Shown here: positions 26,274 to 35,717 of the stretch, piece by piece
Layout: each line of letters starts with the position of its first letter
Numbering within the stretch: position 1 is the first letter of the stretch
DNA from: SIG673 sp045653945
Lineage (GTDB): Bacteria > Bacillota > Clostridia > Oscillospirales > CAG-272
Direction: 5' to 3'
NCBI GenBank assembly: GCA_045653945.1
Contig: JAZOML010000045.1
Coordinates: forward strand, 1 to 64,000
Length of the DNA: 64,000 bases
Translations under genes and position numbers: made by a program
The notes under the pieces: model-generated
Told to the model about the DNA's origin: nothing
The model's database searches: none
Seen by the model: the letters and a program-made list of their open reading frames with translations, nothing else

Positions 26274-27269
26274 TTATTGAATTACGTCGCCCGAAAGCGG
26301 CTCGTTTATTATTTCAAGAGGGTTTTTGCCCATACTGTCGGCAAGCCAAAGCTTAATGTAGGCAACGACGGGGGATATATTTACTATCGGGTTAATTCCA
26401 AGCTCGGTGTAGCATTTTGCACTTGCGTATTGAGGACCGTCGTAGATACCCGTTGCAAATACGGTGATACCCTTTGCCTTGGCATCGAGGAAGAATTTTC
26501 TTGCGCCACTTGATTTGGTGTCGAGTGTACCCGAGTGGTAGGTGTTGACTATAACGAATTTAACCGTTTCGGGGATTTCGGGGTAAAGCATACCGGGGTA
26601 TGCGGGGATAACTGTTGCACGTCCGTTTACCTCGTTTATATTTTCGCAGGAAAGCGGAGCAAGAGAGTCGGGCATTTCGCTGTAATCGGGATTTTTGATA
26701 AAGCAAAAGTCGTCGTCAAGTCTGCCGTACGGTGTGTTTGTAGCGCTGATTACCTCGTCGGAATACGCCTTGGATTCAAGAAGTCTTGTTGCTCGGTGGA
26801 CAAGCACTACTTTACTTGTGGAGTTGCGGTAAACAACGAATACACCGCGTCCACCGTCGCTTTCAAGGAAACGCACTGCGCCGTGAAGGTTATCAAGTGC
26901 GTTTGATATAGGACTTTCAATAGGTGCGTTTGCCGCAACGAAGCATACGGGTATACTGTTAAGTCCAAGCGTATATCCGATAGCCGATGCAGAGTATTGA
27001 AGGGTGTCGGTACCGTGTGTAACGATAATGCCGTCATAGTCCTTTTTTGCTGCCTCGCAAATGCATTTGGCAAGCATTTTGATATGCTCTCCCGTATTGT
27101 TTTCGCTAAGCTCTGTGTACGGCTCGGTTACCTCGTAATCAAACCCTATGCCGTATTTATCCTTATATGCGTTTATGATTTTATAAGATTTATTTTTATC
27201 GGTGGAAATAGTGTCGCCCTGCTGGGTGCTTCCTATCGTTCCGCCTGTGAATACAAATAAAAGCTTCAT
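26274..27269 (-). CDS. L-asparaginase
   Basis: A 331-residue class-2-fold asparaginase: TGGTIGS at the N-terminus with the nucleophilic threonine, and the second catalytic motif GIIVTHGTDTLQYSA. It hydrolyses L-asparagine to aspartate and ammonia. No signal peptide, so cytoplasmic. ATG 27269 (MKLLFVFTGG) is chosen because GGGAGAA precedes it; the longer frame has no ribosome site. It begins 16 nt after the stop of the TIR-V4R gene, so the two may share a transcript. Confidence 0.9.
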   Translation of the reverse strand: MKLLFVFTGGTIGSTQQGDTISTDKNKSYKIINAYKDKYGIGFDYEVTEPYTELSENNTGEHIKMLAKCICEAAKKDYDGIIVTHGTDTLQYSASAIGYTLGLNSIPVCFVAANAPIESPISNALDNLHGAVRFLESDGGRGVFVVYRNSTSKVVLVHRATRLLESKAYSDEVISATNTPYGRLDDDFCFIKNPDYSEMPDSLAPLSCENINEVNGRATVIPAYPGMLYPEIPETVKFVIVNTYHSGTLDTKSSGARKFFLDAKAKGITVFATGIYDGPQYASAKCYTELGINPIVNISPVVAYIKLWLADSMGKNPLEIINEPLSGDVIQ

Positions 27270-27285
27270 AGTGTTTCTCCCAAAA

Positions 27286-28293
27286 TTAATCCTCGTCAAT
27301 AAGTATATCGAATACGCAAGCCGTCTTAAACCTGTTTTTCATCGGGCATACCTTACATATCAGTTTAACCTTGATACCAAGCAGTGTTTCTATAACACCC
27401 TCGCAATATCCTTTGACAAACTGACAAACGTGGCGCTTATTTTTGAAATCTACGATAAAGCACTCGTTTATGGTAAGCTCACCGTTAAAGTCGCCCGTTT
27501 CTTCGTTGACGTCGATTTTAATATCGAATTTTCCCCAACCCACGTCGGAATCGAATTTACACCATTTTGTGAGCTTTTCCTCATAAAGAGATGTGCCCTG
27601 TGCGGCGAGGTCCCACTGTGAGTTGAGTCTTTGCGCAAACGATTGACCGCAGGCGTATCCGGAAGCAAGCAGTGCGCTTTGTGCGCTTTCGTCGTCGGAG
27701 AGCTGAACGATTTTATCATAGATACCGCCTATCATACCGATAAGTGTGTCGGTGCGGAAGGATACGTTTCTTTGTTGGTCCTCGGGGTTTATCATTATTC
27801 CTCGGTGGGGTATGTAGCTGAAAATCTTTTGGGTATTGCCTGCAGTTGCAGGTGCAATTTCTTCCTTTGGCTGAGCCTTAGGCTTAATTTCAAGAGCGCC
27901 CTCCGCCGCAAGTGCTTCCTCGAGCTTTGCGTAGTGGTCGGACGGTTTTCCGGTATTTGCCATTATGCGTTGCTTTCTGCCGAGGTAGTAGCGGTATTCG
28001 TAGCTCATATCGAATTCTTCGATAAAGAAGGGAATAAAGAATTTCTTTTCCGAAACGATGATGTCAAGCTCGTTTAACACGTGCTCGGAGCCGTTTATCG
28101 CCTCGCTTGCTATAAGAATTACCGCCTTGCAGTTTTTTATAGCCGCAGTGAGCTTTGATGCGTATGAGCCGCCGCCCTCAATATCTCTTGGCGCAATGAA
28201 GCAGCTGACGCCCTTATTTTCAAAGTAGTCAACCATTTCAAATGCTATTTCCTTATCCGCTGATGAGTAACTGACGAAAATAGTCTTCCCCAT
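27286..28293 (-). CDS. TIR-domain protein with C-terminal V4R-like sensor domain
   Basis: A 335-residue protein. Residues 1-130 are a TIR domain (KTIFVSYSSADKE, CFIAPRDIEGG, and a glutamate in HVLNELDIIV as catalytic candidate for NAD cleavage). The C-terminal ~180 residues resemble V4R (vinyl-4-reductase-like) small-molecule-binding domains: HVCQFVKGYCEGVIETLLG followed by Cys-x2-Cys and CVFDILID. ATG 28293 follows GGGGG; the longer frame starts inside the -35 box and is excluded. A TIR effector joined to a ligand sensor suggests ligand-triggered NADase or signalling activity, perhaps antiphage (inference). Confidence 0.8.
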   Translation of the reverse strand: MGKTIFVSYSSADKEIAFEMVDYFENKGVSCFIAPRDIEGGGSYASKLTAAIKNCKAVILIASEAINGSEHVLNELDIIVSEKKFFIPFFIEEFDMSYEYRYYLGRKQRIMANTGKPSDHYAKLEEALAAEGALEIKPKAQPKEEIAPATAGNTQKIFSYIPHRGIMINPEDQQRNVSFRTDTLIGMIGGIYDKIVQLSDDESAQSALLASGYACGQSFAQRLNSQWDLAAQGTSLYEEKLTKWCKFDSDVGWGKFDIKIDVNEETGDFNGELTINECFIVDFKNKRHVCQFVKGYCEGVIETLLGIKVKLICKVCPMKNRFKTACVFDILIDED

Positions 28294-28335
28294 AATATTA
28301 TGCCCCCAAAATTCTATATATAATAATATGTAAAC

Positions 28336-28371
28336 CGTGATAATTATATCACGTCTTGAAAATTTTGTCAA
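28336..28371 (-). promoter_or_regulatory. Consensus promoter with palindrome over the -10 of the TIR gene
   Basis: Minus strand TTGACA (28366-28371), 17 nt, TATAAT (28343-28348). The -10 is centred in the perfect inverted repeat CGTGATA-N4-TATCACG (28336-28353), a strong operator candidate. Confidence 0.88.
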
Positions 28372-28476
28372 TATAGGTCGGAAACGCCCGACAGCGAAAA
28401 ATAAATTTCAGGTATAACAAGTAGAAGTATTTGTCAAGCTTTCTTTGGAAAGCGGGGTGTAGCCGTATTAAGCTTT

Positions 28477-29832
28477 CTACAAAAGACGTGCGATTTTGCC
28501 CCAAGGGGGAGTTATCGTTTCGTTATTGATAAGCCACAATACGGGAATTCCGTTTGTCTCGCTCTCATCTGGAAACGGTGCGTAGCCGTCGGTTAAAATT
28601 ATTATGCTGACGGGTGGGGTGTCTTGCATTTTACCGTTTACGTAGTCAAAAATGACGTGAAAGCTTGTGCCACCGCCACCCTTTGGTTTGATAACCTTGA
28701 ATTCCTCCTCGTTTTCAAAGGGCTGCGGAGGGACTACCGCACCGTCAAAGAAGCCGAGCCAACCGCTAAGCTTTCCGCCGAATTGGTCTATTGCTCCCTT
28801 GACCTCAGAGTACGCCTCGCTAATCATTTTATCACTCATTGAGCCGGAGGTGTCTATCATAAACAGTACGTTTTTGACCTGCTCGTCGGTTTCATTGAAG
28901 TCGGGCAGAAAAAACGGTGAATCATCAAAGCGTCTATCGGGGGGTGAAAAGGAATAGTCGACTACTTCCTCTTGCACGAACTCATTCAGTACGGTACGCC
29001 AGTCGATTTTCGGCTTACTCATTTCTCCGAGAATTCTTTGTGCGAGAAGGGGAAGTGTACCTCTGCCGTTACTTGCGTTACGAACCTCGATAGCCGCCGC
29101 TGCGTTTTTAATTCGGTTTAACCAAACGTCGCGGAGCAGCTCGTTGTCCTCCTCACTGCGAGTATCCGTTTCGCCCCATTTTGAGTGGTCGTCAAAGGAA
29201 GAACCTGAAGCCACAGTGTTTTCCTTAACGGATTCCTTGTCGGCAGAAGAGGTGTTTGTTTCGGTGTTACTTCTTCTTTTGCTTTGATTTTCTTTGTTGT
29301 TATTTTGAGAGGTATTTTTATTGCTGTTGTTCGTTTTGCTTTGGTTATTATTTGTGGAACTATTTTGTTTTTTGCTTTGTTTTAAAAGCATTTCATAGAC
29401 CTGCTCGGCGGTGTATTCGTGTCCTTCCTTTTTGTTTGGAGCAAGGTGCATAGCCTCGCCGTAGTCCTTTAAGGTTATGCTATGCAGGTTGCCGTTGTTT
29501 TCCAAAAGTATATTGGAGTTAACGACTATATCGCAGGCGATATTGAAAAGCTCATTATCTCGCTCGCCTGTCCGAAAGCAATGGCTAAGTACCACGTGCA
29601 TTATTTCGTGGAGCATAACGAAATCAAGCTCGTCGTTTGATAGCTTTTCAAGAAATTGTGTACCGAAAACGATGCGTTCACCGTCGGTGTAAGCGGTTTC
29701 CACGTCTTCATCAACTCCGAAGCGCAGGTGCATAATCAGTAGCCCATAGAAGCCGTGATTACACATAAGCCGCATACGGGAGAGCTGAAGCTTTTGTATA
29801 TATAATCTGACCTTTTCCTCAGACAGAGCCAT
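28477..29832 (-). CDS. Metallopeptidase-like / VWA-domain protein (DUF2201 type)
   Basis: A 451-residue protein. The N-terminal half is a putative zinc metallopeptidase domain with HEIMH at 75-79 and a further histidine at 84 (VVLSH). Residues about 160-225 are low-complexity, rich in Asn, Ser, Gln and Lys. The C-terminal half is a VWA-like domain with MIDAS start MIDTSGSMSD and later ILTDGYAPFPD. Such proteins act with MoxR ATPases as chaperone-like pairs. Its first 14 nt overlap the MoxR gene. Substrate unknown; peptidase activity is unproven. Confidence 0.85.
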   Translation of the reverse strand: MALSEEKVRLYIQKLQLSRMRLMCNHGFYGLLIMHLRFGVDEDVETAYTDGERIVFGTQFLEKLSNDELDFVMLHEIMHVVLSHCFRTGERDNELFNIACDIVVNSNILLENNGNLHSITLKDYGEAMHLAPNKKEGHEYTAEQVYEMLLKQSKKQNSSTNNNQSKTNNSNKNTSQNNNKENQSKRRSNTETNTSSADKESVKENTVASGSSFDDHSKWGETDTRSEEDNELLRDVWLNRIKNAAAAIEVRNASNGRGTLPLLAQRILGEMSKPKIDWRTVLNEFVQEEVVDYSFSPPDRRFDDSPFFLPDFNETDEQVKNVLFMIDTSGSMSDKMISEAYSEVKGAIDQFGGKLSGWLGFFDGAVVPPQPFENEEEFKVIKPKGGGGTSFHVIFDYVNGKMQDTPPVSIIILTDGYAPFPDESETNGIPVLWLINNETITPPWGKIARLL

Positions 29833-30946
29833 TTAAAAGCTTTCCTTTCGTTTGAAGCCAACGGGCAAATTCGGGTATTTTCATAAGAGTTGTCTTAAAG
29901 TCCTTTTCGATATACATATAGTCCTTCATAAGAATTACGGAGAAGTCGGGCGGGAGCTTAAGAGCAAATCGAATAGAGTTTGCAAGTAAATTAAGGCTGG
30001 TTTTATGCTCTCTTGCGTAGGCAGTCATCGCTGAAACGAGCGCATAGAGCACGTCGGTTTGTTTTGGAACTGCCACGTCCTTGCCTGCGAAAATATCGTC
30101 AATGCTCGGAAGCGAGTCAAAAACCTGCGCCCAAGTGCGGAATTCAACCGCTGTGCCTGTGCCGACTATACCTGAGATAAGCGGGTGCATACGTGTAGCG
30201 TCGCTTGATACGTTATTGAGCAGGTTGCTGACCATTTCCCAGCTACGGGGGGTAGGGAAGGCAAGGTCTTCGCTACTTGCGTCAAAGCGCATAAGGTAGT
30301 CCTGACGGAAGGAGAGGAATCCGATAACCTTGGGGTTTACACCAGAGCGGACTGCCCACTCTCTCCAAGATTTGAAGCTGCCCTCAACCTGAATATGCAT
30401 TAGACGGTTTGCAAGAGCCTTTGGCATTTTGTAGGCTACCGATTTATCGGTTGTGCGGTTACCTGCCGCTATGACTATGCAGTTATCGGGGAGCTTATGC
30501 TCACCTACGACTCTGTCAAGTGTTATCTGATATGCCGCCGCCTGCACTGATTGAGGTGCGGCTGAGATTTCGTCAAGGAATAGTATATTTACTATCCTGT
30601 CCGAGGGGTCCATATTGAAAATATGCGGCTTTAACCAAATAGCCAGCGTTTTGTCGGCGTTGGCGGTGGGGATACCTCGAAGGTCTATGGGGTTAAAGAG
30701 CAGGAGTCTGACGTCGGTTACAACCGTCTTTTTGCCCGTTGCAAACTCTATTTCCTTTGCTATTTGGCGCACTGCCTGAGATTTACCTACACCGGGAGCG
30801 CCCCACAGCATAACCGAGGGGACGGTTTTGACGGGCATATATGCGTTTATAACACGTGAGTAGGTGTAGGAAAGCTCTGAAACGAGCTTTCCTACGTTCA
30901 TAGTCGGAACGTCATTTAGTTTTATTTCTTTATCCTTTGTACTCAT
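29819..30946 (-). CDS. MoxR-family AAA+ ATPase
   Basis: A 375-residue single-module AAA+ protein. Walker A WGAPGVGKS at 48-56, Walker B NILFLDEIS near 138-146, sensor 1 in IVIAAGNRT, and an arginine-finger region ALANRLMHIQVEG. MoxR ATPases use ATP to remodel targets together with VWA proteins. The stop overlaps the VWA start and its own start overlaps the end of the helicase gene, so all three are translationally coupled. Confidence 0.88.
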   Translation of the reverse strand: MSTKDKEIKLNDVPTMNVGKLVSELSYTYSRVINAYMPVKTVPSVMLWGAPGVGKSQAVRQIAKEIEFATGKKTVVTDVRLLLFNPIDLRGIPTANADKTLAIWLKPHIFNMDPSDRIVNILFLDEISAAPQSVQAAAYQITLDRVVGEHKLPDNCIVIAAGNRTTDKSVAYKMPKALANRLMHIQVEGSFKSWREWAVRSGVNPKVIGFLSFRQDYLMRFDASSEDLAFPTPRSWEMVSNLLNNVSSDATRMHPLISGIVGTGTAVEFRTWAQVFDSLPSIDDIFAGKDVAVPKQTDVLYALVSAMTAYAREHKTSLNLLANSIRFALKLPPDFSVILMKDYMYIEKDFKTTLMKIPEFARWLQTKGKLLNGSV

Positions 30947-33900
30947 TTTTTATCTCCTATTCCAAGCTTTTTGTCAAGTCTTTTAAGCTTTTCCTTGCAC
31001 TCGGCGATTTCTTCACTGTAGCTTTGCTCTCTTGCCAGCTCCTCGCGTGCGTTTCTTTCGCTTTCGAGGTAGTGCTCGTACACCTCAATTTGCTTTTTAA
31101 GGGTGCTTTCAAGGTTGTCGAGCATATAATCTACACGTGCAAGTGCTCCTGTGGTGGTATATATTTCAAGGAAGTATCTTCCGTTTCCTTGTACCCAAAT
31201 GTACGGCTTTGTTTCGGGCATATTTTGCGGAAGTATTATGTCAAAGCCTTGGTATTCGATGAAAATTTTCTCTTCTGATACCATTGCGTGGTTAATGAGC
31301 TCCTCGTAAATCATTTCGGACAGCTCCTTTTTCGTTTTATGGTCAAAGAGCTCCTTGTGCTTTGCATAGTGCTCTATATCAGCCTTGGTTTTTTCTATAA
31401 TCCTTGCCTGATTTTCGATTTTGGCAGGTAATGATGCAAGCTCCTGCTCAAGGAGTATACGGTTTTCAATAACCGTTCTTTGAAGTGAAAGGAGTCGGTT
31501 AAGACGGTTTGAACACTCGCAGCGCTCTTTTATAAGCGGATTTCCGATAGCCAGTGCCTTTACCTCGGCGTAGTCGAGCACTATGCGGTCAACGTCGCTG
31601 CCGCTACGTGTCGAAAGTGAGCCTGAAAGCAGGTCGGTGATAAATCTTTGCTTTGTTTCAAGCAGCTGCCAAGAGTATGCGTCAAAGCTTCCCTCAGTGA
31701 TGTAGCGGTATATCATAACCTGCTTGTTGGTATTTCCCTGACGGAGAATACGTCCCTCGCGCTGAGTCATATCGGCAGGACGCCAAGGCACGTCAAGGTG
31801 GTGCAGGGCAATGAGCTTGTCCTGAACGTTAACGCCGATACCAAGCTTAAAGGTTGAGCCGAGAAGTATTCGCACCTCACCCTTGCGTACCTTATCAAAG
31901 AGCTTTTCTCTTTTGCGCTCGGTGTCCGCATCGTGAACGAAGGCAATTTCATCGGGGCTTATACCCTTTGAAACGAGTATTCTTTTAAGCTCGTCGTAGA
32001 GGTTGAACCCTGCCTTAGGTGTAGAGGTATCGCAAAAAACGAGCTGGGTGAGTCTTTCCATTGCCGTTTGCTTATAAACGTATTCTACGTTATCAGCGCA
32101 CGCCTGAACCTTGGAATTGACATTAAAGCCTGCTCTGCCGTCAACGAGGCGCAGGTCGAGAGCCGCCTTTCTACCGTCGGTGGTTATAAGCAGCATATTA
32201 TCCTGCTTACGCTTGACCTTGCCGCTCCGCACGTTATCCGCACGCTCGGATATTTTGGTTAAAAATGCGGAAAACATCTTGGTTTTCGGGATAAGGGTGT
32301 CGGAATAACCCTTGAAATCGGGAATACCGGCTGATGCATCAACCTGATGGAAGTCGGCTATGCTTGACAGCATAGATGTAAGCTCGGGCAGGTTGTGGAA
32401 TTTTGAAAATCTTGTTGCAAGTCTATAAGAATTTGTATCAACGTCAATTTCAAATTCCGTAACCTTTTCGGCAAACATACCTATCCAGCTGTCAAAGGTT
32501 TGCAGGTCCATAAGCGCAAGGTCGCCGCTTTGAAGGTATTTTTGTACGGCGAAGGCGTCGGTTACCGAGTTTGTGATGGGTGTGCCTGTTGCCATAATAA
32601 CTCCGCCACCGTTGTTTGTTCTTTGAACGAAGTGTACCTTTTCAAGCATTTCTCGGCACTTTTTGGAGTTGCCTGCGCTGATACCGAGAACGTGAGAAAC
32701 CTGTGTTTCTATCGGTATATTTTTATAATTGTGCATTTCGTCGACGAAGAGCTTGTTTATTCCCAGCTCATCAAAGTAAATGCTCTTTTTGGTTTTATCC
32801 TCTTTTTCAAGGGCCTGTATCTTTTCCTTTAACTGCTCAAGCTTTCTTTTAACGTGGGCGGTAGCCTTCTTTTTTTGCTTACTTTTTGCCTCAAGCTCAT
32901 CCTTTTCTTCCTTTAAAGTATCCATATAGAAATCAAGGGAAAGGGGAATTGCATCAAAGCAGCTATACGGAATAAGAATTGCATCGTGGTCCTCGTCGCG
33001 TATTTTGGCAAGAGTTTCCTGACGCTTTGCAGGGGTGAATTTAGAGGGGGTTACCACCATAATATCGGCGTTTGGATATAGCTCGTAAAATAGCTTTTCC
33101 CACTGACCGATTATATTGTTTGGTACAACGTAAAGGTTTTTCTTTGAAATGCCCATACGTCTTGCCTCAAGACCTGCCGTTATCATAATGTAGGTTTTTC
33201 CCGAGCCTACGTCGTGGGCGAGCAGTGTGTTGGCGGAAAAGAGTATACGCGCAACGGCGTTCTTTTGATATGGAAAGAGGGTTATATTCGGGTTCATAGT
33301 CGGGAATTGCAAAAACGAGCCGTCAAAGATACGTCTGCGAACGCAGCTGTATTTACTTTCATAGATTTGCATAAGAGTTTGCTTACGGGCTTCGTCCTTC
33401 CAAACCCAATTTTGAAATTCCTCAATCATTTTTTGCTGCTTTTCTAATGCAAGCATTGTTTCGGCTTTGTTCAGTACACGGTGATTTTTGCCTGTAAACT
33501 GGTCGTAGGCTTGGTCGTATACCGAAATAGTCTTCATATTGAGGGTACGCTCAAGAATTTGCAGAGCCGCAAGTCGCATAGTTCCGTAGGTTTTGGTTGC
33601 GGCGATAGTGGTGGAATATCTCCAATCGCCCTTGAGCGGTATTTCCCACGAGCCTGTAAGTTCATCGTGTATTACGCCTGCGTAGGGGTATTTGAGCTTT
33701 AAAATGTGGTTGATGAACGCATCAATTATTTCGGCGGGTACCCAAGGTGAGCCGATGGTTACGTAGATTTCGTTATTTGAGAGAGGCGCGGGGATTACCT
33801 TATCTATTGCGTCGAGGTTGTCCTGAAAGTAGCCGTAATATTTTTTATTAGCCTCGTCAGCCTTCCTGCGTTTGTGGATAAGGTTACCTGAAAGGTACTC

Positions 33901-34605
33901 CTCGGCGGTTTCCCAGCCCTTGTAGAACACCTCGTCCCACGTTTCGGGGTTTTGGTAGATTGAGCCCTTTAAGGTTGTTATTACCGTTTTGTAGTCCTGA
34001 CCTGTGATTGAGGAAATGTACTCTATATCTACTCTTGCCAGGTTTGCAAGTGAGAGGGTAAGTCCGTCCTGAACAGTGTCGGCGCGCACACCCTGTGTGC
34101 GCTCGTCGGTATCAAAGGCGTTTTCCCAATCAAGCGGAAGCTCCATAGAGGTAAGGTCCTCTATTCTTATTTTTTCCTGCTCCTCAAAAAGTCTTTTTTC
34201 CTGTTCTATTTCACGTTTTTTTCCCTCGATAAGCCTTGACGCTTCATCAAAATCGGGCTTTCCGTCTTTAAACGGAATAAGAATACCGTACTGATTTGCC
34301 TCGTCCGTTATCTTGCCTTCCCACTCCTTGCGTTCAATAGATTCCTTTAAGATTCGGTTTCTTTTGGCGTTAAGCTCGGTGATTAGCCTACTAAGCTCGG
34401 AGGAGGATACTCTTGTGTCGGTGGACGAGCCTGTGGGTATCTCACCGTTTAGCTCTCTGCGGAGCGCTTGGCTACGGAGGTCGCGGAAGTGCGCAATGAG
34501 GTCGTTAAGCTCGGGCTGTGTAAGCTCGCGTCCGAGTTGCTCTCGTGCCGCCATAAGAGCCTCAATAAGTGTTAAGCCCTTCGAGTTTTCTGTACTGAAA
34601 TTCAT
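30943..34605 (-). CDS. Large SNF2/DEAD-like helicase, mobile-element type
   Basis: A 1220-residue SF2 helicase. Motif I is AHDVGSGKT (about residue 464), motif II VDEMHNY (about 618), motif III MATGTPITNS, and the C-terminal RecA lobe ends with motifs V-VI (LGIGVNVQDK, TQREGRILRQGN). The ~430 N-terminal residues hold helical regions seen in large helicases of conjugative elements and phages, but no methyltransferase domain is attached here. A coiled coil lies near residues 560-600 and another at the C-terminus. AGGAGG precedes the ATG. It heads the operon with MoxR and VWA genes, an unusual partnership that suggests DNA-directed remodelling or defence (inference). Confidence 0.82.
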   Translation of the reverse strand: MNFSTENSKGLTLIEALMAAREQLGRELTQPELNDLIAHFRDLRSQALRRELNGEIPTGSSTDTRVSSSELSRLITELNAKRNRILKESIERKEWEGKITDEANQYGILIPFKDGKPDFDEASRLIEGKKREIEQEKRLFEEQEKIRIEDLTSMELPLDWENAFDTDERTQGVRADTVQDGLTLSLANLARVDIEYISSITGQDYKTVITTLKGSIYQNPETWDEVFYKGWETAEEYLSGNLIHKRRKADEANKKYYGYFQDNLDAIDKVIPAPLSNNEIYVTIGSPWVPAEIIDAFINHILKLKYPYAGVIHDELTGSWEIPLKGDWRYSTTIAATKTYGTMRLAALQILERTLNMKTISVYDQAYDQFTGKNHRVLNKAETMLALEKQQKMIEEFQNWVWKDEARKQTLMQIYESKYSCVRRRIFDGSFLQFPTMNPNITLFPYQKNAVARILFSANTLLAHDVGSGKTYIMITAGLEARRMGISKKNLYVVPNNIIGQWEKLFYELYPNADIMVVTPSKFTPAKRQETLAKIRDEDHDAILIPYSCFDAIPLSLDFYMDTLKEEKDELEAKSKQKKKATAHVKRKLEQLKEKIQALEKEDKTKKSIYFDELGINKLFVDEMHNYKNIPIETQVSHVLGISAGNSKKCREMLEKVHFVQRTNNGGGVIMATGTPITNSVTDAFAVQKYLQSGDLALMDLQTFDSWIGMFAEKVTEFEIDVDTNSYRLATRFSKFHNLPELTSMLSSIADFHQVDASAGIPDFKGYSDTLIPKTKMFSAFLTKISERADNVRSGKVKRKQDNMLLITTDGRKAALDLRLVDGRAGFNVNSKVQACADNVEYVYKQTAMERLTQLVFCDTSTPKAGFNLYDELKRILVSKGISPDEIAFVHDADTERKREKLFDKVRKGEVRILLGSTFKLGIGVNVQDKLIALHHLDVPWRPADMTQREGRILRQGNTNKQVMIYRYITEGSFDAYSWQLLETKQRFITDLLSGSLSTRSGSDVDRIVLDYAEVKALAIGNPLIKERCECSNRLNRLLSLQRTVIENRILLEQELASLPAKIENQARIIEKTKADIEHYAKHKELFDHKTKKELSEMIYEELINHAMVSEEKIFIEYQGFDIILPQNMPETKPYIWVQGNGRYFLEIYTTTGALARVDYMLDNLESTLKKQIEVYEHYLESERNAREELAREQSYSEEIAECKEKLKRLDKKLGIGDKK

Positions 34606-34658
34606 ATTAACCTCCTGTGTTAAGAATTTTTAAATATAGTTTAGGGAAAATTATCTCA

Positions 34659-34756
34659 ATTATATTCTAAGCCCGAAGATGTCCTATATTTTGGACGGCA
34701 AAATAAAAAAGAGTATATTTTTCACTGTATAATAATTTTACCAAATTCATAGGACA
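34659..34756 (-). promoter_or_regulatory. Probable promoter/operator region of helicase-MoxR-VWA operon
   Basis: On the minus strand a TATAAT lies at 34659-34664. The -35 position has no good consensus and is covered by the inverted repeat GTCCTATATTTTGGAC (34681-34696). A further half-site ATAGGACAAAG begins at 34750. Both resemble the palindrome in front of the XRE gene at 47608 (TTTGTCCTATGATAGGACAA). Confidence 0.45.
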
Positions 34757-34855
34757 AAGTAAAGGGAAAAGTTGGCGAAATAAAGGGTGCTTTTTGCAGT
34801 GTATAAGCGGAATAACGGTATAATTTGCTCCTAAGCAGCGAAATTTTCCGCAAAT

Positions 34856-34884
34856 AAAAAAGACCGCAAAACTGCGGTCTTTTT
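34856..34884. terminator. Terminator at the end of the GH36 remnant
   Basis: AAAAAGACCGCA / TGCGGTCTTTTT with an AAAC loop. The stretch between it and the helicase start (34606-34855) holds only the operator-like sites. Confidence 0.85.
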
Positions 34885-34893
34885 GGGAGAAAA

Positions 34894-35332
34894 TTATTTC
34901 TTTTCAATAAAATGATATTTAATACCGCCGAAGTCGCCTCTTGGATAGCGGGGAGTCCAGCCAACGTTTATAAGGGTTCTTCCGTCAAGGGTGCGGTCAA
35001 GCTCAGGAACGTAGTAGCGCTTGTTTTCGTCAAGTCCTGCCGCCTTCGGGATTTGTAACCTGAACGGTAGGCTCACGGTAGTCGCCTGTTCCAAAAAAGG
35101 AAAGCTCCGGCTTGAAGCCGTAATATCCGAGATTTCCGTTCTTTCCGGGGATTGAAGCAATCGCGGCGTGGCAGCCTATCTGTCCTGTTGTGTAGGAAAG
35201 GTCATCGTGCGCTATCGTTTTACCGTAATAAAGATGCTCGGCAACGTCAAAGTCATTAATCATAAAGGCGTAAGTAATTCCCTTGCCGTCAAGATAGAAG
35301 GTTTTCGTCTCTTTGTTAAAGGTAATAGCCAT
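34894..35332 (-). pseudogene. Internally deleted GH36 alpha-galactosidase remnant
   Basis: The first part (35332 down to about 35045) reads as the N-terminus of a GH36 alpha-galactosidase (MAITFNKETKTFYLDGKG, then FFGTGDYREPTVQVTNPEGG), with AAGGAGA before the ATG. In another frame, from about 35045 to 34894, follows the family C-terminus (GLDENKRYYVPELD, then DFGGIKYHFIEKK and stop). A normal enzyme is ~730 residues, so about 600 codons including the catalytic barrel are gone and the junction is frameshifted. Confidence 0.82.
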
Positions 35333-35423
35333 AGAATTTCTCCTTATTTAAATAGTGCTGCTTTAATAGTACATTAAAATTATTGAAATGTCAAGAGGTA
35401 AAATGAAAGACGGATAAAAACAA

Positions 35424-35453
35424 AAAAATCCAAGCCGATTAGCTTGGATTTTT
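35424..35453 (-). terminator. Terminator of tRNA-Cys
   Basis: AAAAATCCAAGC / GCTTGGATTTTT stem with a six-base loop, directly beyond the tRNA 3' end on the minus strand. Confidence 0.88.
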
Positions 35454-35527
35454 GGAGGCGCCTGCGGGATTTGCACCCGCGAATAACGGTGTTGCAGACC
35501 GGGGCCTTACTACTTGGCTAAGACGCC
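35453..35527 (-). tRNA. tRNA-Cys (GCA)
   Basis: 75 nt with encoded CCA on the minus strand. Acceptor GGCGTCT pairs with AGGCGCC, the anticodon loop is CTGCAAC, and the T-arm is CGGGTGCAAATCCCG. The discriminator is U, as expected for Cys. Confidence 0.95.
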
Positions 35528-35678
35528 GTACTTATTCGTACTTTGATATTATAACAAATACTTTTGTGTTTGTCAAGGGGTTATTGGAAAAATTTTTAGT
35601 GCATTTTTATTCTGCTATTATTTTATGCAGTTAAATGAAAAAAGTTGCATTTTGAGAATGTAAATGATTTGAAAATTT

Positions 35679-35710
35679 AAAAGAGCCGACCAATAAGGTT
35701 GGCTCTTTTC
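35679..35710 (-). terminator. Terminator of the Crp-family gene
   Basis: AAAAGAGCCGACC / GGTTGGCTCTTTT stem with AATAA loop, 8 nt beyond the stop on the minus strand. Confidence 0.88.
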
Positions 35711-35717
35711 TTTTGAA

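Noticed and set aside
34722..34964. 80-codon minus-strand open frame between helicase operon and GH36 remnant
   Set aside because: It crosses a terminator and has no ribosome site or domain.
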